Below, in pieces: positions 25,001 to 32,199 of a DNA stretch of 60,000 nucleotides (position 1 is the stretch's first letter; the number at the start of each line of letters is the position of its first letter). The notes beneath the pieces are model-generated. The model ran no database searches. It worked only from the letters and a program-made list of their open reading frames with translations, and was not told the origin of the DNA. The stretch lies in NCBI RefSeq assembly GCF_008831285.2, contig NC_045141.1, positions 13,008,106 through 13,068,105 on the forward strand. Reading direction: 5' to 3'. The position numbers and the translations under genes were made by a program. Source of the stretch: Nymphaea colorata. Its lineage: Eukaryota; Streptophyta; Magnoliopsida; Nymphaeales; Nymphaeaceae.

Positions 25001-27370
25001 CAGTGAGAGAAAAAAAGAGATAGTGAAACCCAATGATAATCCAAAGTCATAAATACATAAAGCAGCAACATTGCCTCCCAACAGATAATCTCAATAGGCA
25101 GTATTAAGCTGAATTTGACAGCCATTGAAGTCTTACTGGGCTGGCTTTGATGATCCTGAATGCAGGGACAACCACTACAGTCACTGCTAAGAATGTTAAG
25201 GTATCAAAACCTAAATCATTCATGACGTCGATGGCATTTGCAATTTCGACCTCAGCATTTGCCCTGAATTTCCTTGATAAGGCCTCCTTGGTAACACTGC
25301 CATTAAGCCCTCCAAATAGAACACCAGATGCAGTTGCAGTTTGCAGTTGTCGCAATTTCTGTGAAATTGGATAATTCCCCAACTTTTTGCGACTGAGCAA
25401 AGACAGTGTTATACCCGTCCGAGGCAAAAAGGAGTGAATATAAGAAAAATGGCAACAACCTCCTGGATAAAGACGAGGATAGGCCTTCAGAGAAGCAAAA
25501 TCTCGCCAGAAAGTAGATTCCTGGAATATGAATTAGGAACAACTAGTTAGATTCAACAGAAGTGCCAGGGAATACAAAAAATATTATAGAAAAAAGAAAG
25601 GAAAGATTAGATTGAGCATAAGCACACAATGAAACACACCGATCTTTCCTCTAAGATCTGTAAAAATCTTATGTATCAACTAAATGTTTGCCATACTCAG
25701 ATATAAAACAATGGCTTAAGAGATAAGACACCATGTTGGCACTGAAGATTCTTTTGACTTCATGTGCGACGCACATGAGGCTGATGCCAAAAAAATCGGC
25801 TGTGGGCAGCCCTATACACTCCAACATTTTCCAGCATGATGCCAGTCTGCCAGAAGCAGCAATCTGGAATGATTCTGGATACCATCTCGGTGCATGTATT
25901 GCTGTGGCTTGATAATCGACCTTACCACTGTTGGGAAGTGAAGGTGAGTTCAAGTGAAAAGCAAAGACCTGAAAGCACTTTCTTTCAGTCAGACTAAAAG
26001 ATCATCGTTTTGGTACGTGTATAACTGGCACATGGTTGATTTCCAAACTGGAGTGCCATTGTGCATGTTAATCATGCATATAGCTACATAATATATACCG
26101 TAAATGGTAAGCTGAAGCATGCCAACAAAACATAAAAAAACAACAAATGCAAAAAATGCAAACTAATATTTTATAATTAAACAGACATTGTAAATATAGT
26201 ATCTGCCTGACTGCTAGCACCTAGAAGCACATCGTACAAGCACTTAAGGATACCAATGTTGGATCATGGCCATTTTGGAGTTCCCGTGTACCACAATCAT
26301 GAATTGTTTACAGCAAGATTAAAACAGGCAGTTTAGATCCTACTAACAATCTTCTCAAATTGCACAAAATTGTTGCCTGAGGAAGACTTTGGCCTTCATC
26401 TGAACATATTTCAACCATCAGGGGGTCACACTATCACACCCACCTGCTGATGACATCCCTCATGTTTTTCAAAATTAAATACTTGTGTCATAGTTGTTAG
26501 CATAGTAGTTCAGTTCTATTATTTATCAGCTTCAAAATCTGCATATGCTTAGTTAATCAGTAAAATGAACAGCATCCAAATGGTTAGCTCCAACTTATAG
26601 CCATAGGACATGGTTCTTTGTATACTTTACATAAAGGTTTATTACTTCCGTTTTCTTTTTACCTTCTCTCCACTCCATTAAACTTCTGCCCTAGCCTCAT
26701 ATGCGTCTACCAACTATATTATTGAAATTCTTACCCATCTTGTAGATCGGTATTCAATAGCTAGAAGCCAATTAGCAAAAGCATGCCATGTTTCTAGAAT
26801 CTGTCTTTTAGACAATCAATTTGTGTGATCATTAGTTTCCACGTTCATGTTCTTTTTCTGGACGTGTACACGATTTTTAATTTTTTTGGCTATTTAACAA
26901 GTATCTCAGTAACCTTTCAAAGTTCAAACAACTTCTTTGAAGGGAAAAGCTGAATATCGTAGTGGTTTAGCATACTTCCCTTTGTTGCTCAAAGTTCAAG
27001 CACCTAGTACAATTTTTAGCATTTGCAGGTACTTAACTAGAATATGGACTCATCCGTTGTCCTGCAATGCCTGCAAGAATAGCCATCTGACATGCTTGAC
27101 GGAACAAACGGTTTACTACTGCAGTAAGCAATGGTGTTCGGTGTAACGCTGAAACACATGAGAACGGCATTTGGCACGGGTGCACGTTTTGTCTGTGTCA
27201 GTCTTTGTGTGTGTGTGCGCGCGCACATGCGCCTGTGTATGCGTGTTTGTGCGGTGCGTGAGAGAGAGAGGGAGAGGGAGAGGTACCATGCTACTACGGT
27301 GTTTGCAATGGCAGTAATGAAAACAAGAAACAGAAGCGAGGAGCGAAACGGATGACGCAGAGATCGCCAT
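723..27370 (-). CDS. KEA3: K+ efflux antiporter 3, chloroplastic (5' twelve exons; gene continues past left edge)
   Basis: KEA3 is a CPA2-family K+/H+ antiporter of the thylakoid membrane that tunes the proton gradient when light changes. Exons read on the minus strand: 27370-27287, 25968-25732, 25520-25137, 21427-21326, 19601-19521, 11160-11059, 7320-7243, 3038-2970, 2860-2810, 1242-1129, 1041-940 and 857-723. They total 1539 bases and 513 codons with no stop. All junctions are GT-AG and phase 0. Residues 1 to about 200 form a serine- and arginine-rich chloroplast-targeted N-terminus. The transporter core starts near residue 205 ([10 protein letters not shown]). Diagnostic KEA3 segments include [52 protein letters not shown] and [23 protein letters not shown]1/2 and KEA4-6 differ at these segments, so the family call is firm. 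The last transmembrane part and the C-terminal KTN/RCK domain lie outside the window. Intron sizes range from 82 to 8360 bases. The exact borders of exons 1 and 2 are the least certain. Confidence 0.93.
940..1041 (-). CDS. KEA3: KEA3 exon 11
   Basis: 34 codons: [20 protein letters not shown] then [14 protein letters not shown]. Acceptor GTACAG, donor ACG|GTTTGG. Only 82 bases separate it from exon 12. Confidence 0.95.
1129..1242 (-). CDS. KEA3: KEA3 exon 10
   Basis: 38 codons: [20 protein letters not shown] then [18 protein letters not shown]. The acceptor is TTTGCAG. The donor GAG|GTTGGT opens an 87-base intron. Confidence 0.95.
1700..2042. mobile_element. MITE-like element, copy A
   Basis: 343 bases in KEA3 intron 9. 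The left end CTATGTCACACGG mirrors the right end CCGTGTGACTTAG. The flanking octamers ATTATGAC and GTCATGAC match at 6 of 8 positions, suggesting an old hAT-type 8-bp duplication. Inside the right end lies a subterminal array of GTGTCCGC and CACCCGTAT-like units. There is no coding capacity. It shares its ends with elements at 6268-6642 and 45402-45760. Confidence 0.6.
2434..2468. repeat. (TG)n microsatellite
   Basis: About 17 uninterrupted TG units in KEA3 intron 9. Confidence 0.95.
2553..2586. repeat. (TA)n microsatellite
   Basis: About 17 uninterrupted TA units, 85 bases from the TG tract. Confidence 0.95.
2810..2860 (-). CDS. KEA3: KEA3 exon 9
   Basis: 17 codons, [17 protein letters not shown], a conserved transmembrane helix. 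Acceptor TTTTCAG, donor GTACAT. Confidence 0.95.
2970..3038 (-). CDS. KEA3: KEA3 exon 8
   Basis: 23 codons: [20 protein letters not shown] then LLQ. Acceptor TCTTATAG, donor GTTTGC. It joins in frame to exon 9 to restore the conserved [12 protein letters not shown]. Confidence 0.94.
3096..3205. repeat. Tandem duplication, 55-base unit
   Basis: ATAAGTTAGCACACACTAGT and the bases after it recur with a 55-base offset (3096-3150, 3151-3205). The copies differ at only a few positions, so the duplication is recent. Confidence 0.92.
3291..3332. repeat. (AG)n(AC)n microsatellite
   Basis: A short AG run passes directly into about 16 AC units. Confidence 0.95.
3776..4778 (+). mobile_element. Non-autonomous hAT-like DNA transposon with palindromic CGATACG arrays
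   Basis: About 1.0 kb in KEA3 intron 7. It is flanked by TTCAGTCC on both sides (3768-3775 and 4779-4786), a perfect 8-bp target duplication of the hAT kind. The ends AATGTTATC and GATAACAT form a short terminal inverted repeat. The left subterminal part (about 3783-3930) is packed with the 16-base palindrome CGTATCGTACGATACG and variants. The right part carries ACGATACGTTACGATACGG. Between them lie a leader with a possible intron (donor AAG|GTAAGA near 4158, acceptor near 4245) and a frame with a BED zinc finger, then AT-rich sequence. Transposase catalytic regions are absent, so it looks like an internal-deletion derivative. The family name is not known to me. Confidence 0.72.
4252..4572 (+). 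pseudogene. BED-type zinc finger fragment of a hAT transposase
   Basis: The frame from the ATG at 4252 reads [12 protein letters not shown] and then [20 protein letters not shown]. It has the C-x2-C ... H-x4-H spacing and the ISGGI.RFK.H signature of plant hAT BED fingers, which bind element ends. About 75 residues are transposase-like (to NAVNDE). After that the frame runs into unrelated low-complexity residues and stops. The dimerisation and DDE regions are missing, so it cannot catalyse transposition. It might still bind DNA if expressed. Confidence 0.8.
6268..6642. mobile_element. MITE-like element, copy B
   Basis: 375 bases with ends CTATGTCACATGG and CCATGTGATATAG. The flanks ATCATAAA and ATTATAAA match at 7 of 8 positions. 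The left subterminal region holds GTACCCATGTC and GACGCGGGTGTGGG; the right holds CACCCCCACACCC and GCAGCCGTGCCC. A (TA)n tract at 6479-6521 has expanded in its centre. It is non-coding. Confidence 0.65.
6479..6521. repeat. (TA)n microsatellite inside MITE-like copy B
   Basis: About 21 TA units. Confidence 0.95.
6835..6945. repeat. GCCTAGG-type repeat end
   Basis: GC-rich stretch with CCTAGGTATCACGAACCACC followed by CTGACTGCCCAG. A close match (CACGAACCACCTGGCTGCCC) recurs at about 7358-7377, just beyond KEA3 exon 7. Similar CCTAGGTGAGCCTAGGC wording occurs at about 6085. These look like ends of an old element that I cannot delimit. Confidence 0.4.
7243..7320 (-). CDS. KEA3: KEA3 exon 7
   Basis: 26 codons: [20 protein letters not shown] then SAFVLQ. 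This is the [10 protein letters not shown] helix of cation:proton antiporters. Acceptor ATATGCAG, donor GTGCGC. Confidence 0.95.
7900..9606. repeat. Nested diverged direct repeats, LTR-like
   Basis: Three homologous pairs are visible. About 7908-7998 resembles 8098-8192 (CAATGGG, GCTTGATG/GCTAGATG, GATAGTAGAATC). About 8028-8078 resembles 9557-9606 (CCAGTTGATTAAGGCAGAC/TCAGTTGATTAAGGCATAC). About 8270-8620 resembles 9240-9540 (TGTAATTTTC, CTCCTCTTGTA, ATAGGG, TTCCCCTT, GTGCCTTA.GAACAAGTG). The last pair has the look of the R-U5 part of an LTR. No internal retrotransposon coding survives between them. Confidence 0.55.
9164..9231. repeat. (CATA)n(CA)n microsatellite
   Basis: About 11 CATA units, a short break, then about 9 CA units. 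Confidence 0.95.
11059..11160 (-). CDS. KEA3: KEA3 exon 6
   Basis: 34 codons: [20 protein letters not shown] then [14 protein letters not shown]. Acceptor CCTACAG, donor GTGAGA. The 8.36-kb intron on its upstream side carries the Copia element at 13190-18855. Confidence 0.95.
13190..13433 (-). repeat. 3' LTR of the 13.2-18.9 kb Copia element
   Basis: 244 bases. The terminal TG is mutated to TA (TATAGAAACAC in the plus sense). It ends CATGCTTCAACA. It carries two extra bases in a CA run compared with the partner LTR. Confidence 0.95.
13428..16692 (-). pseudogene. Copia pol (protease, integrase, reverse transcriptase, RNase H), interrupted
   Basis: The protease motif [10 protein letters not shown] is at about 16690. 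A frameshift near 16575 leads into a 780-residue open frame (16570-14228). That frame has the pre-integrase WHERLGHL, an integrase core with its acidic triad ([24 protein letters not shown]), and a reverse transcriptase with [19 protein letters not shown] and [10 protein letters not shown] second frameshift near 14225 leads to the rest of the reverse transcriptase and the start of RNase H ([10 protein letters not shown]). Stops near 13806 and 13740 precede the last RNase H block ([20 protein letters not shown]) ending at 13428. Most of the enzyme sequence is still readable, so inactivation is fairly recent. Confidence 0.93.
13434..13446 (-). other. Polypurine tract
   Basis: Minus-strand TTGAGGGGGAG abuts the 3' LTR and would prime plus-strand synthesis. 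Confidence 0.88.
16696..17745 (-). pseudogene. Copia gag, interrupted
   Basis: Starts at the ATG at 17745 ([11 protein letters not shown]). The frame meets TAG at 17625-17623, where relatives have Trp in KW.AAI, then continues open to 16696. Visible parts are the UBN2-type capsid region ([26 protein letters not shown]) and a CCHC zinc knuckle, [14 protein letters not shown]. The TGA at 16698-16696 again stands where Trp precedes the protease motif. Both stops fit single G-to-A changes in TGG codons. Confidence 0.9.
17755..18600 (-). other. Copia 5' leader
   Basis: About 850 bases between the primer site and the gag start. It is GC-richer than its surroundings, with imperfect repeats of GGGGCACCGGCGGC (17820-17875). 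The many open frames in it look like by-products of base composition. Confidence 0.6.
18601..18613 (-). other. Primer binding site (initiator Met-tRNA)
   Basis: Minus-strand TGGTATCAGAGCC directly follows the 5' LTR. This is complementary to the 3' end of plant initiator Met-tRNA and is the usual Copia minus-strand primer site. Confidence 0.92.
18614..18855 (-). repeat. 5' LTR of the 13.2-18.9 kb Copia element
   Basis: 242 bases. In the plus sense it begins TGTAGAAACAC and ends CATGCTTCAACA; both ends carry the TG...CA of an LTR. It differs from its partner by about ten substitutions. Confidence 0.95.
19521..19601 (-). CDS. KEA3: KEA3 exon 5
   Basis: 27 codons: [20 protein letters not shown] then FGMGLTQ. 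It is bounded by CATCTTTCAG and GTTAGA. It joins in frame to exon 4 so that GILFL and LFEMGLEL are contiguous, as in the family. Confidence 0.95.
19602..21325. other. KEA3 intron 4
   Basis: 1.7 kb. At about 19880-20210 there is a stretch with GCCTATGGCCTAGGC, GGGCTGCCTAGGCC and CACTAGGCCATTTTG around a pyrimidine-rich core. This suggests an old inverted-repeat element of the GCCTAGGC type. No coding is seen. Confidence 0.45.
21326..21427 (-). CDS. KEA3: KEA3 exon 4 (transmembrane segment 2)
   Basis: 34 codons: [18 protein letters not shown] followed by [15 protein letters not shown]. It is bounded by GATTGCAG and GTTAGT. This is one of the most diagnostic KEA3 segments. Confidence 0.95.
21428..25136. 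other. KEA3 intron 3
   Basis: 3.7 kb without recognisable coding. It holds an (AC)n tract (22035-22065), a short (CT)n tract near 22494-22512, and an A/T-rich stretch (about 23040-23240) built from degenerate GAATTTGAA/TTGAAATTTGA units. Confidence 0.7.
22035..22065. repeat. (AC)n microsatellite
   Basis: About 15 AC units. Confidence 0.95.
25137..25520 (-). CDS. KEA3: KEA3 exon 3 (N-terminus into first transmembrane segment)
   Basis: 128 codons from the acceptor TATTCCAG|GAA to the donor CCA|GTAAGA. It ends in [20 protein letters not shown] and AFRIIKASP, the start of the antiporter domain and first hydrophobic segment. The upstream half is basic and variable ([20 protein letters not shown]), as expected for a plastid N-terminal region. 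Confidence 0.9.
25732..25968 (-). CDS. KEA3: KEA3 exon 2 (N-terminal region)
   Basis: The acceptor GCTTTCAG|GTC and the donor AACATG|GTGTCT bound 79 whole codons, open in the same phase as the exons on both sides. The peptide includes [10 protein letters not shown] and [11 protein letters not shown]. It belongs to the poorly conserved N-terminus. A closer acceptor (CCCAACAG at about 25930) also exists but would break the phase. Confidence 0.7.
25969..27286. other. KEA3 intron 1
   Basis: 1.3-kb first intron. It starts with a CT-rich stretch (minus sense) and an alternating purine-pyrimidine run at 27206-27232. The remainder has no recognisable feature. Confidence 0.7.
27206..27232. repeat. 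Alternating purine-pyrimidine tract (TG)n(CG)n
   Basis: TGTGTGTGTGTGCGCGCGCA continuing into CATGCGC alternates purine and pyrimidine for about 27 bases, favourable for Z-DNA. It is about 55 bases inside KEA3 intron 1. Confidence 0.85.
27287..27370 (-). CDS. KEA3: KEA3 exon 1 (start codon and transit peptide start)
   Basis: The ATG at 27370 sits in a good context (GGTCATGGCG). It opens 28 codons beginning [16 protein letters not shown], a serine-rich, acid-free stretch typical of a chloroplast transit peptide. The donor is ATG|GTACCT at 27286. Phase 0 matches the next exon. The call rests on transit-peptide character and splice logic, so it is less certain than the transporter exons. Confidence 0.75.
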
Positions 27371-27860
27371 GACCGGGAGAAGTCAGAAAACAAGCAGAGA
27401 CGGTGGCATCCAATTGAAATGCAAACTGTGTCCAGTCCCACGAGAATGGACATTTAGGATAAAGAGAGAGAGACGGGAGGAACACCGAGACAGCGCCGTT
27501 CTTTGGTCTTCATGTGAAGCAACTCGGGAAATAGGAACGAAGGTAGAGAGGCCAGGGGCTTGCTTCTTTCTTCCTCCCTTCTTTGAGCACCACGAAACAG
27601 AAGAACGCGAGGAGGAGATGAGGCCACACGTCCCCGCGGCGCCCACTCTCTCTCTTCCTTCCTCCCTGAATTGTGGAGAAAGGAAAGGAATGGAACGGTG
27701 CAAGGAAGTTAACGTTCGTGGGCAAGGAGAGAGGGTGTGTGGCTGTGGGGCCACAGAGGGAAGAAGTCTGCGGCAGTCGACTCTTCTGCTCCATGGATTT
27801 TTTTCTCGTTTCTCTTTTAAGAGCTAACGAGATTTATCTGCTTTGTTTCATTGGATAAGG
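27371..27860 (-). promoter_or_regulatory. Presumed KEA3 5' UTR and core promoter region
   Basis: GC-richer segment upstream of the KEA3 ATG, with CT-rich wording in the minus sense and a CCAAT box (TTATCCAATGAAAC, about 27844-27857). Upstream ATGs exist at 27453 and 27794 in other frames, so short upstream frames are possible if transcription starts far enough up. The transcription start cannot be fixed from sequence. Confidence 0.4.
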
Positions 27861-28772
27861 GGGGGAGACCGAAGGGAGGGGCGCACGAGGGAGGGGGCAC
27901 TAATACACTAGACATGCGTGGCAACCAGCTAGCCGTAAGATGCTTTACAGGCACACAAAAGGGAGCTTTCCTGCCAATGAAACTCGTTTTCCTATTCAAA
28001 TCCTTACTTTTCGACCACTTTTTGTAATCTGTTTTTGACTAGTGAGATGTCTGTTTTTTTTTTTTTTAATTTTTTAATTTCTTCTTGAACATGTTTTATT
28101 ATGAGGAGTCTATTTTTTATTTCTAGAGCTTTATTTTGTTATTTAACTCTTCTTTTTCTTTTTTCCGCCAACTTATTTCTGTTTGGGTTGTTTTTAGGCT
28201 TCTTTCTAGGGTAAAATAAGCATCCAAGCTTTGAGGTCGGAGGGGTATATGATCCAAGGAGAGTTACAAGGAAAATGATGTAGCTTAGTTGGGAAGATTT
28301 CATTAGTTTCATTTTCATATATGCTACTTCTACAATATTGTAAACTATAATATAGTTAGATGACATTTTAATTGACAAGTATCACCCTACCACTCGATAG
28401 CAAAAAAGCCCTGAACCCTGGTAGAAGAAAAGATTCTTGAATTGGATTTGAGCTTAAATTTGATAATTGGAGCCTTGCACATAAGACCTGCAATCTTTCA
28501 AACCCCATTCTTTTCATCGTTTTTAGTGGATTAACAACTATAATAATGTCTAAGACGTGCCCAAAAGTTTGAATGTGCAAACCCAAACACCTAGTTTCTG
28601 TCGTCGAACGGGGAAGGGAGGAACCCTCTCCCCTCCATGCTCCTCCAATTAGACACGTTAAAAAAATGATAAAAAGAATTAAATGTAAAAAAATGAGGTG
28701 AAATGGGAGATCATAAAAAAGATGGATGCCCGTCATTTGATATCCTCAAATGTCATTTAAATTCAGAGTCAC

Positions 28773-29080
<308 letters not shown>

Positions 29081-29226
29081 TTAAAAAAAAAAACTGTCAA
29101 CTTAATATATATTTTGGATCAACCTATCTTTAAGATTATATTGGTGAGGATAGATTTCAAAAAAAAAAAAATTAATTAATATCATATTTAAAGGGTTTGG
29201 CTTTTGTGACCTATTGGTCTAGTTTT

Positions 29227-29243
29227 TATATATATATATATAT

Positions 29244-29307
<64 letters not shown>
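29227..29307. repeat. (TA)n(GA)n compound microsatellite
   Basis: About 30 TA units with one GA interruption, then about 10 GA units. It has the same architecture as the tract at 28777-28873. Confidence 0.93.
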
Positions 29308-30059
29308 TCCTTACCATTCAAAATCGTACATCAAACCAGAGCCGTCTATTTGGATGGCCCTGATATTTTTCATTTTTTTAATATCTTTCTCCTCTTCCAC
29401 CACTGCCAGTGGGAAGAGGGAGGAAGAAAGAGGAGATAGATATAGAGATGGAAGGAGTTGAAGGGTTCAGTTTTGGTGTTCTTTGACGTGTGTGTATATA
29501 TATGTAATTGAATTAGATAGTAAAGATTATCTAGAGAAAATCTATAGAGATTAATCAAAGGGAAATCCCTCCATTAGAAAGAGAGGAATTGACCCCTTAT
29601 GCGTCATTTCTAGCTACATTTTAGGAGCACTTAAAATTAATAATCAATCATTTGTTAGTAAATGTGTTTTGCATTTTAGGAAATTATGTGTGTATTCCAT
29701 TTGCATTTCAATTTCAATGGACTTTGATAAGGACCCTAGTGTGTCTCCACTAGATGGCGTGGCAGCATGACATGGCTTCGACTGGGACCAGCTGGACTTC
29801 CTACGTGGAATTAAATAAAATTCTTAGCTTAAATCCTAATTAATGCATATCATCTAGCGTATAATTTAAATATCACTTTTTCGCCTTGTTCATCAACAGT
29901 TTCAGCTTTCTTATTTGTAATTCTTCTGTATGATTTTTCTTTTATAATTATGGAACAAATAATATTTAACGAAGGAAAGTTTGATGCCATCAAATTATGA
30001 CGTTTTAAATGTCCATAATAATTGCCTAAACCAGTAATAACTTGGAATACTTTTTAGGA

Positions 30060-30785
30060 AACAGATCTGCTGGAGGGCAGGCCTCTGACCTGTTATTAGA
30101 ATGAAATACTCTGTACATGCAAGAATACACAAAATCAAACCAAAAAGAATAAGGAGTAAACACCCAAAAACCCTTACTCTTTGCAGCAAAGATCAGCAGC
30201 CATCCACCTTTATCTTAACATCAACTTCCCAAGCTGGAGGATAGGAGGACAGAGTTTTGTCTGCCGGATGCTTGATCCACAAAAGATCATCACTCAGGCG
30301 TCCTCTACCTTCTAAACCAGCCCTGAGCGTACTTCTCCATCGACCATGGGTGCCAACAAGAAGAATCTTACCCCTCCTCATGTTAGACACGAAGGCTTCA
30401 AGAATTCGATCAAACACCTGCGCTTCCAATGCATTTTCCTGAACTGGAAGGAAGCATTTTCTACTATCCCCCCAACCAACTGTCGCGGCTATCAATATCT
30501 TCTGCTTCACACAAATGGATACAATTTGTATTCTGACGTCCTTGTTTTGCAAAATTGGCCATTCACCTGTAACAATACCCAGCCTAATCCAAACTTTGAA
30601 GGTGGAAAAGCTCATTCTGATTACATTGACTGCTGAACTGAAAAGCTTCTATGCATTGACTCCACACTGATCTGACAAAATTGGGAAGCTGGAGCGGCCT
30701 CCCTCATGCAAGAATTTGTTATGGGCTCTCCATATCACCCACACAATCTGGTGTAAACAAGAGCTGATTAAGGGCCAGTGGAAGG
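30060..30785 (-). pseudogene. LINE ORF2 C-terminal remnant
   Basis: In the minus sense the frame at 30831-30649 gives HWPLISSCLHQIVWVIWRAH then NKFLHEGG, the reverse-transcriptase zinc-binding/C-terminal wording of plant L1-type LINEs. It passes by frameshift into 30615-30193 (VWIRLGIVTGEWPILQN). It lacks the reverse transcriptase upstream of it on this strand. That part lies next to it in the opposite orientation. Confidence 0.7.
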
Positions 30786-31702
30786 ATGTTCCGTGCTTAG
30801 ATTTGTAAGGAAACTGGATCGTGTCAAGCAAGCCTTGCTTCAGTGGAACAAGGAGTCTTTTGGCAGATTAGAGGAGAGATTATCAGACCTCTACAAGGAA
30901 TTGATCAGCACCACGCTTGGGCTGAGCAGGGCGACTTGCAGGCTCTCGATGAGGAGCAAGAGTGCAAGAGAAAACTAAATCAGACCTTGAGAATGGAAGA
31001 GGTGGTGTGGAAGCAGAGATTGAGAGTCAAGTGACTAGAAGAGGGTGAAAAAAACACCTCCTTCTTCCATTCCATGACCAACTTTAGACAAGCCAAGCCA
31101 AGAGGCATATCAGAGTCATTAGTAGTGGAGGCAGAGACTTCACAGACAACTGCCAGATTCTTCAAGTATGCTCAGATTACTTTAAGAATCTTCTTGGCCA
31201 AGATGAAGCAAATGGCAGCATTTTTTCCGATATTGAGGAAGGGCCGTGGTTAGCGATTATAAGAATGAGAGTCTAATCCAGCCTATATCAGAAGCCGGAG
31301 TCTACAGGGCTGTCATGAGCCTACCCAATGATACCGCTGCTGGCGCAGATATATTCCCTAACTACTTCTATCAACAATTCTGGCCTCTGTTAGGAACGAT
31401 CTGACTAGGGCCATTCAGGACTGGTTCACCAAAGGATGGATGGTGTAGAGCATAAACCACACTACGATATGCCTTATATAAAAAAAAAAAAGATAGTATT
31501 ACAAGGGTGGAGGACTACAGACCCATCTCTTTGTGCAACGCCATCTACAAAATTTTGGCTAAGATAATGGTCCATAGAATGAAATACCTAGTGAGCCATA
31601 TTATACAGATTAGCCAAGTAGCCTTTACCAAGGGCAGACACATCCAAGCTATTTTTTTTTGGGCCAATGGGATAATTAGCTCAGAAGAGTTTTGGACTAA
31701 AG
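30785..31702 (+). pseudogene. LINE reverse transcriptase fragment, part 1
   Basis: Plus-sense frames give VKQALLQWNKESFGRLEERL, then a degraded linker, then the reverse transcriptase block DYRPISLCNAIYKILAKIM and ISQVAFTKGRHIQ. Several stops and frameshifts interrupt it. At about 31703 it is cut by Copia sequence. The frame resumes after the Copia element at about 36060. Confidence 0.82.
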
Positions 31703-31847
31703 GTGGGGCAGGTATGACGGAGGAGATCAGACCTGAAAATGGCAGACTCATGTTTTCGAAACCATACTTGGTTGATGCTGCAACTGTGCTGTAGGAGTCT
31801 CCTTCTGGGATTGCTTGTTGATTCGCCATAACCTTGCTCTGATACCA

Positions 31848-32197
31848 TACAAGACCACACGCCAGGAAGAAGAAAGAAATGAGAGAGAGAAAAGGAGAAG
31901 ACGACAAGGATTTTTAACGTGGTTCGACCTTTGGTCTATGTCCACGAAGGAAGGTGTCTCTTTCTTGTTAATTTTACAAGATAAGAGATTCTCTTTTATA
32001 GTCAATTTTCATGACCATCAATCCCATATTCGTTGGGATTTGATTTGATTACAGAATCGCTAATCCCATATTTGTTGGGATTAGATTTGATTACAAAATC
32101 GCTAATCCCATATTTGTTGGGATTAGATTTGATTTCAGAATTGCACGTTTCCTCTTTTTCAGTTGCTATACATAGATGATCCTCATCTTTTGTAGCA
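31848..32197 (-). repeat. Copia LTR (left copy)
   Basis: 350 bases. In the minus sense it starts TGCTACAAAAG and ends GGTCTTGTA. It is followed by TGGTATCAGAGCAAGG, that is, a second primer binding site, so it also acts as the 5' LTR of a truncated copy. Confidence 0.9.
32020..32141. repeat. Three 42-base tandem units with inverted AATCCCA/TGGGATT
   Basis: Each unit contains AATCCCATATTTGTTGGGAT, whose arms can pair as a hairpin. Units start at 32020, 32062 and 32104. The partner LTR carries the same three units, so they predate insertion. Confidence 0.9.
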
Positions 32198-32199
32198 GT

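Noticed and set aside
27037-27794. Frames on both strands around the KEA3 start (for example 27037-27453, 27383-27754, 27369-27827)
   Set aside because: No conserved segments. They overlap the presumed 5' UTR and exon 1 in other frames. At most they could include upstream frames.
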